In this document: positions 1-8,467 of the stretch, one piece after another
Layout of the letters: each line of letters starts with the position of its first letter
Numbering within the stretch: position 1 is the stretch's first letter
Source: Roseiarcus sp963813555
GTDB lineage: Bacteria; Pseudomonadota; Alphaproteobacteria; Rhizobiales; Beijerinckiaceae
Assembly (NCBI GenBank): GCA_963813555.1
Contig: CAWEZX010000011.1
Span: 248,001 to 312,000, forward strand
Length of the DNA stretch: 64,000 nucleotides
Reading direction: 5' to 3'
Program-made: the position numbers and the translations under genes
Notes under the pieces: model-generated
What the model saw: the letters and a program-made list of their open reading frames with translations, nothing else
Databases searched by the model: none
Told to the model about the DNA's origin: nothing

Positions 1-102
1 AGTCACGGCGACCGCGACGGTTCACAGTGGCGGGCCTATCTCTTGTCCAACACCGGCAAAGTCTACACGATCCTCGCGCACGCATCCGGACGGCTTGGCT
101 AG
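1..102 (+). CDS. C-terminal fragment of an unidentified protein (cut by window start)
   Basis: Frame 1 is open from the first base to a TAG at 100-102, encoding 33 residues that end in HASGRLG. I recognise no family. The start lies outside the window, so length and function cannot be judged. It could also be a chance open frame next to the insertion-sequence cluster. Confidence 0.3.
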   Translation, partial: SHGDRDGSQWRAYLLSNTGKVYTILAHASGRLG

Positions 103-547
103 CTGTGGAGCCTCAACAGGTTGTCCTGGGTTAGGGCGAGTTTGCTGATTGGCGTTTTTGATCTGGGACTGCCATCGGGTCGACGCCAGTTATAGCGGCG
201 GAGCCGGAGGGGCGGCTCAGCGGCGCGCTCGTCGGAGGTGCTGTAGGCGCGGGCGTAGGCCCATTCGGGCAGGCTTGTCTGGACGAAGCGCTCGACTTGC
301 CCATTATCCGGTATGGGATCGTCGGCGCCTTGCTGTCCGCCAATTCCCGGAAGGAAGACGGCGATATGGTGAGCCCATCCGGGACACGGGGCGCCGGGAG
401 CACGAAGGTGCGGGCAGGCCGTCGATAGACAGTGGGCCGAGAGCCCGAGCTCGTTACATGGCCGCCCCTTGCGACTTTCCCGGATGCGCCGTGAGCGCGG
501 ATCAGTAGATGTCGTGTCGCCCGCCAGCTCCCAAAGATGGAGGGAGC
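103..547. other. Non-coding stretch with the left flank of an IS110-type element
   Basis: No convincing gene is present. One frame, open from about 157 to 430, contains a glycine-rich LVGGAVGAGVG segment that may be a decayed gene. The last part should contain the left end of the IS110-family element whose transposase starts at 548. A strong ribosome-binding site (GGAGGGAGC) sits directly before that start. I could not define the element's exact left terminus. Confidence 0.4.
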
Positions 548-994
548 ATGCGCATCATCGGACTGGACATCCACCGCGCCTTCGCCGAGGCGGTCGCCTG
601 GGACGACGGCAAGCTCAAACGACTGGGACGCGGCGACATGCGCCGGCCTCTTCTCGAGGCTTTCGCAAAGAAGCTCACCAAGCAGGACGTAGTCGTTGTC
701 GAAGCGACCGGCAACGCGGCGTCGCGTTGCAGCGGTGATCGCGCCTCATGTCAAGAGAGTTGTGATCGCGAATCCAAAGCAAGTGCGCATCATCGCTCAT
801 GCCAAGATCAAGACCGATACGATCGACGCCGGCGTACTCGCTCAACTTTATGCAAGCGGCTTTCTGCCTGAGGTTTGGATTCCAGACGAGCCGACGCAGG
901 CGCTTCGCCGGCAGGTGACCCGGCGCAATCAGATCGTCCGGCAGCGATCGCGCTTGAAGAATATCATCCAGTCGATCCTGCACAGCCATCTGAT
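548..994 (+). pseudogene. IS110-family transposase, N-terminal half (outer element, disrupted)
   Basis: This is the N-terminal DEDD (RuvC-like) domain of an IS110-family transposase. It starts MRIIGLDIH, passes VVVVEATGN, and ends in QSILHSHLIP. There are two lesions. A one-base frameshift at about 719-724 moves the protein from the frame ending GNAAS to the frame starting VAAVIAPHVKR. The gene is then cut at about 994 by an IS630-type element. The C-terminal half resumes at 3650. If the TGAT at 991-994 and 3650-3653 is counted once, the two halves rejoin in frame through HLIPSCPHADL, so both pieces come from one gene. Confidence 0.85.
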
Positions 995-1004
995 ACCACC
1001 GGAC

Positions 1005-1505
1005 TCAGACATTGACCGTTGCCCATGATCGGGTTGCGATTGTTGCAATTCGTTCCCTGTCGTTCTCGAAGAACATCCACGCTTGGCAGGTGACGTCGAC
1101 GATGTCCTCGTAGCTGTCGAAGACGGTGTGGGCGAGCTTGTTGGCGCGCAGATATTCCCAGACATTTTCCATCGGGTTGAGCTCTGGCGCGCGGGGCGGC
1201 AGGGGGACGAGGGTGATGTTGGCAGGAACCGCGAGGTCCCCGGCGATGTGGTGGCCGGCGCCGTCGAGCACCAGCGCCGCGTGAGCGCCGGAGGCGACGT
1301 TCCTGGCAATCTCGGCCAGGTGCAGCGACATGATTTCGGCGTTGGCGGTCGGCATGACGAGGGCGGCGGCGGCGCGCCGTTCGGGGCAGACAGCGCCGAA
1401 GAGATAGGCCCATTGATAACGTTGGTCGCGCGGGGCTCGGGGGCGCGTCCCCCGTTTCGCCCAAACCCGGGTCAGCGTGCCTTGCTGGCCGATGCGCGCT
1501 TCATC
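1005..1505 (-). pseudogene. IS630-family transposase, C-terminal half
   Basis: This is the DDE_3 catalytic half of an IS630 transposase. It begins DEARIGQQGTLTRVWAKRG, continues through LVLDGAGHHIAGDL (second catalytic Asp) and ends with the PRAPELNPMENVWEYLR motif carrying the catalytic Glu. It lacks its own start. The first codon shown is the one for the first catalytic Asp, and the matching N-terminal half ends with LEIWFQ at 2991. The break is the insertion point of the inner IS110-type element. Confidence 0.85.
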
Positions 1506-1802
1506 TTTACATGAGGTTTCTCCTGTCAAGCATTCCGCGAGTTTTTCGCGCGATCGTCGTTTGAGCGTTGGACTGGACGGATTGGGGATCGTCTTGAACG
1601 CAGCAAGCGCTGCATAACCTTACATACGGTCCGATCGCAGGCGCGCTGCGGCGCGACCTTTGAATCGCAACCCCAATGCCTCATGCACGAGGCTTCGATC
1701 CCGGCTGATGTGACCCACCTGAAACGCGGGAGGCACATGCTCCCAATGACGAAGACGGTCACATCCTCCGTCTATCCCCGCTCGTCGACGAGCGAGGGAA
1801 CT
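1506..1802 (-). other. 3' non-coding end of the IS110-type element; candidate bridge-RNA region
   Basis: This is about 300 bases between the transposase stop and the element end, with no plausible gene. IS110-family elements are known to carry a structured non-coding RNA in one non-coding end; in the IS1111 group it lies downstream of the transposase. The layout here (short 5' end, long 3' end) fits that group. A perfect 16-base palindrome lies at 1779-1794, just past the stop. RNA identity is inference; no structure was computed. Confidence 0.3.
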
Positions 1803-2930
1803 CTATGCGGTGATGATTGCCCCTTCCGGCGCGAGACCCAGGGTGACGAAACGCCAGATCGCGATCAAGAGCTTGCGCGCCAGGGCGATGATTGCGACGC
1901 GGCGCGCCCGACCCTGGAGCGTGCCGACGCGTTGCCGGAACCATGCCGCCAGGCTGCTCTCTGGCTGGTAGCGGAGCCAAAGCCAGGCGAGTTGGACAAG
2001 CGTCTTGCGAGCTCGGCTATTGCCGGCGCGGTTTATGCGTCGATCACGGTCCATGCCGCCGCTTTGGAAAGGCGTGGGCGTCAGACCCAGGTAGCTGGCG
2101 ATCTGTCGCCGGTTGTCGAAGGTTCGGTAGAACACCTCTCTCGTCAGGACTGAAGCGAAGTTCACGCCGATCCCTCGGACCGTGCAAAGCATCTTGACCG
2201 TCTGGCTGGCGGGATCCTGTTGTTCTTCGAGCGCGATCTCGCGCTCGGCGTCGAGCTCACGGATCATTTCGAGCGTCAACGACAGCCCTCGACGCAAGCG
2301 GTTCAGTTCTGCGACCAGATGGGTTGGCAGGGGTCGGCCCTCGCCGGTTCTCAGGGCGTTTACGTCCGCTCCCCAGGAACGGAGCGATGGCCTTTTCCGG
2401 ATGCCCTGGGTGGCGAGCAACGCGGCGATGCGATTTTCGACGCGGATGCGCTCCTGCACGAGGAATTCGCGCTCGCGATGCGGCCGCTTTGCGTCTTCCT
2501 CTTCTACGGAGGGCACATTGACCGTCCGGCAGGCGTCAACGTCGCCAGCAAATCTTGCGGCGAGAACGCGCAAGAGCCCGACAGCGTCCAACCGGTCGGT
2601 CTTGGCGCGCCGCGCGCCTCGGGTCACCAAGATGCTGGTCGGCTCGACGACGTGGTTGATCACCCCATGCGCCGATAGAAGTCGATGCAGCCAAAACCCA
2701 TCCCGTCCAGCCTCAAAGCAGCTGACGACAAGCACCTCCGCGTCATCTGAAGAGTGGAGCTGACTGCGCAGGTCGGCGATGAAAGCAAGCAGTCCATCGT
2801 TATCGCCGGCCTCCAGCCGGCGCAGCTTCGCCTTCTCATTCGCAGGCAATCGATACGCGATGACCCAGGACGACGCGCTGAGTTCGAGGGCGAGATAGAC
2901 GATCCTTCGAGGTGAGGCATACGACGACAT
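1803..2930 (-). CDS. IS110-family transposase (apparently intact)
   Basis: About 375 residues starting MSSYASPRRIVYLALELS. The N-terminal DEDD domain shows acidic residues in LALELS, CFEAGRDG and KTDRLDA. The C-terminal transposase_20-like region contains VRGIGVNFASVLTREVF and ASYLGLTP with the downstream conserved Ser (GNSRARKTLVQLAW). I chose the start at 2930. The same frame stays open upstream to 3044, but those residues (MARLPDQAKDKPLEIWFQ) belong to the interrupted IS630 transposase. No frameshift is visible, so it could still be active. Confidence 0.88.
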   Translation of the reverse strand: MSSYASPRRIVYLALELSASSWVIAYRLPANEKAKLRRLEAGDNDGLLAFIADLRSQLHSSDDAEVLVVSCFEAGRDGFWLHRLLSAHGVINHVVEPTSILVTRGARRAKTDRLDAVGLLRVLAARFAGDVDACRTVNVPSVEEEDAKRPHREREFLVQERIRVENRIAALLATQGIRKRPSLRSWGADVNALRTGEGRPLPTHLVAELNRLRRGLSLTLEMIRELDAEREIALEEQQDPASQTVKMLCTVRGIGVNFASVLTREVFYRTFDNRRQIASYLGLTPTPFQSGGMDRDRRINRAGNSRARKTLVQLAWLWLRYQPESSLAAWFRQRVGTLQGRARRVAIIALARKLLIAIWRFVTLGLAPEGAIITA

Positions 2931-2990
2931 GAGGGCGCTCCGGTTCCAGTTGGGGCTCCCAGTCTGGCCGAGGCCCCGGCCGCATAGCAT

Positions 2991-3557
2991 CTGGAACCAG
3001 ATTTCGAGCGGCTTGTCTTTGGCTTGGTCGGGAAGCCGGGCCAAAACGACGCTGGCGAAGTTTTTTTAAATGTCTCCTGGGCCTCTTCGTCGGCCTCCGG
3101 GTGGCGCGGGCGAACCGAAAGGCGGCGGTAGCCGAGCTGCGCCAAAATCCGGCCGACCGAGCGTTCGTGCAAGTCCACTCCGAAGCGACGCTTCAATTCA
3201 TCGCGCAAGATCGACGCGGCGCCAGCGAACCACGCCATGCGCGGCCCGATCCGGGCCGACCTCGACCAGCCTCGCCAGCTCCCTCTTCTGCTCGGCCGTC
3301 AGCTTCGCCTGGGCGCCGGGCGGCGCGCGATTGCGCAGTCCCGCAAGCCCTTCGTCATTGTAGCGATGAACCCAGTCGCGCAGCGTCTGCCGATCCATGC
3401 CGCATGTCTGCGCCGCCGTCGTCCGGTCGCAGCCTTCAAGCACCATGGCCAAGGCCAACATCCGCCGCGCCGCGGCGGCGTTCTTCTCCTTGCCCGCCGC
3501 CGCCCGAAGCTCAGACGCGCTCATATCGAGCCGCACAATCGCAATCGCCGCCGCCAT
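2991..3557 (-). pseudogene. IS630-family transposase, N-terminal half (two frame breaks)
   Basis: The helix-turn-helix part (LRDWVHRYNDEGLAGLRNR) is followed, one frame away, by a winged-helix segment (RRFGVDLHERSVGRILAQLG) and then, again shifted, by LARLPDQAKDKPLEIWFQ. The first shift, near 3207, looks like one extra T and is probably decay. The second lies in a run of seven A on the coding strand (3061-3067) and needs a -1 shift, so it may be a programmed translational frameshift or a lesion. The gene stops at 2991, where the inner element is inserted. Confidence 0.8.
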
Positions 3558-3649
3558 CGAGGACCTCCCGCCCAAGAAAGCCCCATCGATTCAGATTTTC
3601 TCCGATTCGTGAATCCCCTAAAACGAGTCAGCCTCCCCAGCCGTTGGTA

Positions 3650-4437
3650 TGATCCCATCCTGCCCGCACGCGGATTTGTATGGGGCGAGCGGACGGGCAT
3701 GGCTCTTTGAACAAGTACTGCTGGAGGACGAACGGCTTGCCGTCGAACGGCATCTGCGAGAGTTTGGTCGGCTCGGCGATGACCTCAAGGCCATCGAGCG
3801 TGACCTTGCCCGTTCAGCGTTAGGGGATGAGGGCGCCAAACGCTTGATGACAATTCCGGGCGTCGACATGGTGGTGGCGCTCGCCATCATGGCGGCGATC
3901 GGCGAGGTTGGGCGCTTCGAGCAGCCGCAGAAGCTCGTCAGCTACCTCGGCCTCAACCCGAGCGTCAGACAATCGCGGCCGGGACCGGCTTATCACGGAC
4001 GGATCACCAAGCAGGGCCGTGGACATGCGCGCGGCATGCTCGTCGAGGCCGCCTGGGCGGCGGCGCGGGGGCCGGGTCCGTTGCGCGCATTCTTCCTGCG
4101 CGTGCGAGCCCGCCGCGGTCACCATGTCGCCGCCGTCGCGACAGCCCGCAAGCTCGCGGTGACCATCTGGCATTTGCTGAGCAAAGGCGAAAGCTACGCC
4201 TGGGCCCGGCCATCGTTGCACGCCAGGAAGCTGCGCGATCTGGAGCTGAAGGCCGGATACAGAGCCGAACGCGGCCAAAAAGGCGCAGCCCACGCCTACA
4301 ATATCAAGAGCCACCGCGATCAGGAGCGCCGATGGGTCGAACAAGCCGAGACGGCTTACGCTCGCTTCGTCGTCGGTTGGAATCCGCATGGTCCCAAGCG
4401 GGTGCGCACAGGCGCCGCAACCGAGGTGCGACGATGA
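3650..4437 (+). pseudogene. IS110-family transposase, C-terminal half (outer element)
   Basis: This is the continuation of the gene at 548-994. It opens with IPSCPHADLYGASGRAWL and contains the C-terminal transposase_20-type signature MTIPGVDMVVALAIMAAIG, then FEQPQKLVSYLGLNP and the conserved Ser region GRGHARGMLVEAAWAA. The tail after about residue 190 is charged and matches the long C-terminus of this IS110 subgroup as I recall it. It is open to a TGA at 4437. It has no start of its own; the ATG at 3649 is fortuitous, created at the IS630 junction. Confidence 0.82.
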
Positions 4438-4486
4438 AGGCTGCGCGGCAGGGCTTGCGCCTCACGCCCTGCTCTTCGCCGCGCGG

Positions 4487-5146
4487 TCACCCATGCGCGA
4501 GAGGAAAATAGCGCAGATCCAGCAAGAAAACACTTGTCCTGGTGCGCAGACGCTTGATCTTGAGCAGGCGCAGCGCCTTGGCGTATCGGAAGGATCGGAA
4601 GCTTGAGCCGTTGTCGGTCATGACGCGCTGGACCTTGACGCCGAGGCTTCGAAAGAAGCGCAGGGCGTTGAAGAGAAAGCGCAGACAGGACGCGCGCTTC
4701 TCGTCGGGCAGGATCTCCGAGTAGGCGAGGCGCGAAGGGTCGTCGATCGCCAGATGCACGTATTCCCAGCCGACCCCGCGGGTGTTGCTCTGGCCGGTGC
4801 GGTCGCCGGCGACCCGGTGACCGATCCGACTGAATTTGCAGAGCTTCTTGATGTCGATGTGGATGATCTCGCCTGGAGCGGCCCGTTCATAGCGGCGAAC
4901 CGGCTCGGCCGGCCCGAGCGCCGAGAGCCGGTTGAGGCCGAGCCGCTTGAGAACGCGGCTGACGGTGGCGGGCGAAACGTCGACCTCGACGGCAATCTGC
5001 TCGCCGGCCGGCCGGTATGGCGCTGTCTGCGCAAAGCCTCGACCCCCGCACAGACAGCGGGCGTCGCTTGGCTCGGCGATGAAAGGGGCCTCGACGAGTG
5101 GCGGCGATCGCAGGCTTAGACTTAGACTAGCTTCACTCTTGGTCAT
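4487..5146 (-). pseudogene. IS481-family transposase remnant
   Basis: An integrase-core transposase fragment with DVSPATVSRVLKRLGL (helix-turn-helix), GEIIHIDIKKLCKFSRIGHR (first catalytic Asp) and QRVMTDNGSSFRS (second Asp). Two parts are missing. After the first 16 residues an internal stretch corresponding to the usual N-terminal HTH is deleted. The protein also breaks off after IKRLRTR, before the catalytic Glu, with unrelated residues to the stop. It lies directly downstream of the IS110 remnant and cannot be active. Confidence 0.8.
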
Positions 5147-5189
5147 GGCGGGGTTCCTCCGAGGGAATCGGTGACTTGGACATCACCAG

Positions 5190-5240
5190 CCTGTCATGAC
5201 CGCCTGTCGCCTTCAGCGATTTTGCAGAACCTTCAACACA
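5190..5240 (-). repeat. Terminal end of the IS481-family remnant
   Basis: Read on the complement from 5240 the sequence begins TGTGTTGAAGGTTCTG, a TGT-starting end typical of IS481 elements, and runs into the transposase leader. The opposite end is not present because the element is truncated near 4510. Confidence 0.55.
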
Positions 5241-5550
5241 CTACCCGGTCAGGCGCCGGCGCCGGAATGGACAGCGGCGGTTTTCGCGCGCAAAGGCACG
5301 AAGCAAAATGGCGGTCAAGGGGTTGAAAAGACAGGCTTCCGCGAAACGGCTTGATTTCGCGCCTAAGGATTTCAAAGACTTGCGGCCCTCGTCGCGAAGC
5401 CTTTGCTTGCGTGTGGCGGAACAATCCTTTCGTTTTGCGCCTTAAGACGCGTCGGAAAGGCGCCGAGGCGAAACAACGGCGAGGCCGGCGCGGCCCAAGC
5501 CCGTTCTCGCGAGAGCGCCCCTTCGAGCACCGCGCGGCCGCGCCATTCTC
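5241..5550. other. Intergenic region between IS remnants and matB
   Basis: I see no gene, RNA or clear terminator. The sequence marks the right boundary of the mobile-element cluster; matB ends at 5551 on the minus strand. Confidence 0.5.
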
Positions 5551-7083
5551 TCAGACACTGCGATAGATCTCCTTGTAAGCTTCCCGCAGCGCCGCCTTCT
5601 GCACCTTGCCCATCGCATTGCGCGGCAGAGAGTCGACGAGGACGATCTGTTTGGGCGCCTTGAACTTGGCCAGGCGGTGGCCGAGCGCTGAGAGAATCGC
5701 CGCTTCGCTTAAGGTCGCGCCCGGACGTGCGACGACGGCCGCGGTCACGGCTTCGCCGAAATCGGCATGCGGAGCACCGAAGACAGCGCTCTCGAGCACG
5801 CCCTCGATCGCGTCGATCTCGATCTCGACCTCCTTCGGATACACGTTGAAGCCGCCGGAAATCACCAAGTCTTTGGCCCTCCCGACGATGTGGACGTAGC
5901 CATCGTCGTCAAAAAGGGCCAAGTCACCGGTGATGAAATACCCGTCAGCGCGAAACTCCCGCGCGGTCTTCTCGGGCATCCGCCAATAGCCAGCGAAGAC
6001 GTTAGGGCCCTTGACCTCGATGACGCCGATTTCGCCAGCCTGAACCGGCGTGCCATTCTCGAGGTCGGCGATCCGCGCGCTCACTCCTGGAAGCGCGAAA
6101 CCGACCGCGCCCGGGCGGCGTTCGCCGCCGTAAGGGTTTGATGTGATCATGTTGGTTTCGGTCATGCCGTAACGCTCGAGAATTGCGAAGCCGGTCCGCT
6201 CTCGCCAGGCGGCATGAGTCTCGGCGAGCAGCGGCGCAGAGCCCGAGACGAAGAGACGCATGTTCGCGCAGAGGTCGCGATCGAGGCCGGAATGGTCGAC
6301 CAAACGGGTGTAGAAAGTCGGGACGCCCATCATCACTGTCGCCTCCGGCAGCGCCGCGATCACCACTTCCGGATCGAACCTGGGCATGAAGATCATCGTC
6401 GCCCCAGACAGCAGCGCGACGTTGACCGCCACGAACAGCCCATGCGTATGAAAAACGGGCAGCGCGTGAATGAGTTTGTCGGCAGAGTCAAAGCGCCAAC
6501 AGTCGATCAGAGTCAGCGCGTTCGATGATAGATTTTCGTGCGTTAGCATCGCCCCCTTCGATCGACCGGTGGTGCCGGAGGTGTAGAGAATCGCGGCCAG
6601 GTCGCCGCTCTCCCGCGGGACCGTCTCGAACGCGGACGGCGCGGCTGCGATCGCCTCGGCGAATGTTCCATCGCCCTTGACGCCGAGACTTTCGGCTGAA
6701 CGCAGATTGAGCTCTTGCGCAAGCACACGAATTGGCTCGAGCTGGTCGGGGCGGCAAAGGGTCAGCGCGGGCTCGGCGTCGCCCAGAAAATATTCCAGCT
6801 CGGCGAGCGTGTATGCGGTGTTCAACGGCAACAGCACCGCGCCGGCACGAAAGCAAGCGAGGGCAATCACGATCACGTCGGTTGATTTCTCGATCTGCGC
6901 TGCGACCCGGTCGCCTGGCTTGACCCCGAGCCCGACCAGCGCGTTGGCCGCCTGCGCCGAGCGTTTGAACAGTTCGCCATAGGTCAGCGCGGAGGAGTCT
7001 CCGGTCTCGAGAGCGAGCTTGTCCCGACGCGGCGCTCGCGCCGCGATGAGGTCAAACAGATTTGCGGACTGATTTCGCGACAC
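5551..7083 (-). CDS. matB: Malonyl-CoA synthetase (AMP-forming acyl-CoA ligase)
   Basis: A 510-residue member of the ANL superfamily. The ATP loop YTSGTTGRSKG is at about residues 167-177, the A5 motif ERYGMTETNM follows, and the hinge region GRAKDLVISGGFNVYPKEVE precedes the C-terminal catalytic Lys motif NAMGKVQK. The TSNPYGGERRPGAVGF context after the A5 motif is what I know from MatB, which makes malonyl-CoA from malonate, ATP and CoA in the cytoplasm. Other short-chain acyl-CoA synthetases cannot be fully excluded. It stands alone, divergent from the aldolase gene, with about 220 bases between them. Confidence 0.85.
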   Translation of the reverse strand: MSRNQSANLFDLIAARAPRRDKLALETGDSSALTYGELFKRSAQAANALVGLGVKPGDRVAAQIEKSTDVIVIALACFRAGAVLLPLNTAYTLAELEYFLGDAEPALTLCRPDQLEPIRVLAQELNLRSAESLGVKGDGTFAEAIAAAPSAFETVPRESGDLAAILYTSGTTGRSKGAMLTHENLSSNALTLIDCWRFDSADKLIHALPVFHTHGLFVAVNVALLSGATMIFMPRFDPEVVIAALPEATVMMGVPTFYTRLVDHSGLDRDLCANMRLFVSGSAPLLAETHAAWRERTGFAILERYGMTETNMITSNPYGGERRPGAVGFALPGVSARIADLENGTPVQAGEIGVIEVKGPNVFAGYWRMPEKTAREFRADGYFITGDLALFDDDGYVHIVGRAKDLVISGGFNVYPKEVEIEIDAIEGVLESAVFGAPHADFGEAVTAAVVARPGATLSEAAILSALGHRLAKFKAPKQIVLVDSLPRNAMGKVQKAALREAYKEIYRSV

Positions 7084-7304
7084 TTAGCCTCCAGGTTGAC
7101 GCAGGGCGCGCGCCCGCCGCTTCGAGACGGGGACACATGCAATATACGCTGTCGAGCCCCGCCAGCGCGATAGGATTGAACAAGTCCCGCCGGACCGGGA
7201 TCTGCCTTAAGGCTTCAATCAACAGCTTGCAGCTTGATTTCCTGCGCAATCCTCCCTCAAAAGCGGAATGGAAACGCGGGTCGGCGCTGAACGAAGGCGG
7301 GGAC

Positions 7305-8040
7305 ATGGCCACGACTGAGAAGGCGCTGCGCGAATTGATCATCACATACAGCGCAAACGTCGTGGGTTTTGGGCTTGGCGGCTCGCGGCGACATCTCGGC
7401 GCGCTTCGACGATTCGGTGCTCATCACGCCGAGCGGGGCGACTTATGGCGGCTTGCGGCCAGCGATGATCGCGCTGATGCCATTGGTCGGCGAATACGGC
7501 GCCTGGAAGGGCCCGATGAAGCCGACAGGCGAATGGCGCATTCATCTCGATATTGTGCGAGCCCGTCCCGATATCGGCGGAATCGTGCGTTTCCAGTCAC
7601 CGTACGCCACCGCTCTGGCCATGGCGGGCAAACCCATCCCGGCCGCGCATTCGATGATCGCACTATTTGGGGCGCCGATCGTCCGGTGCGCCAAATATGC
7701 GCCAGCCGGCACAAAGGAACTGGCGAGCCTGACGCTGGAGGCCCTGGACCTGAGCCATGCGGTCCTGCTCAGCAACTATTGTGCGCTGACCACGGGCCCA
7801 ACGCTCGAGGCGGCGCTCGTCCGGGCGCGGGAGCTCGAAACATTTGCCCGACTCTACGCAATCGCCCTTTCACTCGGCCGGCCGGCCATACTTTCGGACG
7901 ACGAAGTCGGTCGCATCGCCGAGCGCATGAAGTCGAACGGCGCCGATGTCCAGGCGCGCATTGCCGCGCTTGTTGAAACGAGGCCTAAACCCAAAGCGCC
8001 CGCGAAGGCCAAACGCCTGGCGCGCAAGCGCCGCCCTTAG
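7305..8040 (+). pseudogene. Class II aldolase/adducin-family protein, frameshifted
   Basis: The ATG at 7305 follows a good ribosome-binding site (GAAGGCGGGG). The N-terminus (MATTEKALRELIITYSANVVG) is in one frame. The rest (LAARGDISARFDDSVLITPSG onwards) is in the next frame from about 7369. Removing one T from the TTTT at 7367-7370 restores VVGLGLAARGDIS. The family comprises fuculose-phosphate-aldolase-like metal enzymes. The usual GNIS-type phosphate motif appears here as GDIS, and AAHSMIALFGAPI is in the expected place. A basic tail rich in Lys/Ala/Pro follows the domain. Either a recent pseudogene or a homopolymer sequencing error. Confidence 0.75.
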
Positions 8041-8467
8041 CCTGCCGCGCTCGGGATCGGCGCGCTGCAAGACGCTGCTTCCGCCCAAGAGTTCAGCGCT
8101 CTCGTCGTCCCTGTCGGCGCGACGCGGGACGCCGGGCGATCTTGGCGGCCTCCTCGCCAGGCCCCTCTCGCCCAGCGGTCCGCGGGGGTGTGCAATTCTG
8201 CACGCGACGAAGCGATTTCAAAGGCTTAGGCCTCCTTATCTGCAACTCGCAACGGCGAATTGCGTTGGCGTGGGCTTGAACCGCATCTCAACTGGTAGTT
8301 TATCAGTGGAAGTATTTGATATAATTATGAAACTTACATAACGTTGAACCTAAAACAGGGCGCGGTCATGCCCAGATTGGTCCCCGGATCAAGTCCTGGA
8401 CAAATCCAAGGCTTAAGACTCGGGAGGTCGGGCTCGCGACGGCGGCTCCGCCAAATCGCACCATGCT
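8041..8467. other. Intergenic region holding repeat copy A
   Basis: This region lies between the convergent aldolase and xdhC genes. It carries the first copy of the 62-nt repeat (8188-8249). An AT-rich patch at about 8295-8345 stands out from the GC-rich surroundings. No credible coding frame is present. Confidence 0.6.
8188..8249 (+). repeat. 62-nt dispersed intergenic repeat, copy A
   Basis: One of three equal-length copies. It begins GTGTGCAATTCTGCACGCG and ends CCTTATCTGCAACTCG. Both end blocks are shared with the copies at 16632 and 61597, and the 27 bases between differ. In this copy and copy B the core contains AAGC and GCTT flanking a TTTCAA-type centre, which could form a short stem. 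Flanking bases are unrelated between copies. Confidence 0.8.

Larger units (their letters stand above)
1506..2990 (-). mobile_element. IS110/IS1111-family element, innermost of the nested set
   Basis: The boundaries come from the IS630 gene it splits: TTCCAG (complement of 2991-2996) on one side and GATGAAGCG (complement, from 1505) on the other. The element is about 1.49 kb. It has only about 60 bases before the transposase start (2931-2990) and about 300 bases after its stop (1506-1802). I see no clear terminal inverted repeat or target duplication, which fits the IS110 family. Its transposase is open throughout, so this is the youngest and best preserved layer. Confidence 0.75.
995..3649 (-). 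mobile_element. IS630-family element inserted in the IS110 element and itself interrupted
   Basis: The ends read TACCACCGG on the left (from 994) and, on the complement, TACCAACGG on the right (to 3649), which are imperfect terminal inverted repeats. The bases TGAT stand on both outer sides (991-994, 3650-3653). Counting them once restores the outer IS110 reading frame exactly. IS630 elements normally duplicate TA, and TA is also present at both edges, so the true target duplication is uncertain. The transposase lies on the minus strand and is split by a second IS110-type element at 1506-2990. Confidence 0.75.

Noticed and set aside
2931..3044. Upstream extension of the inner IS110 transposase
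   Set aside because: Those residues are the interrupted IS630 transposase read through the junction.
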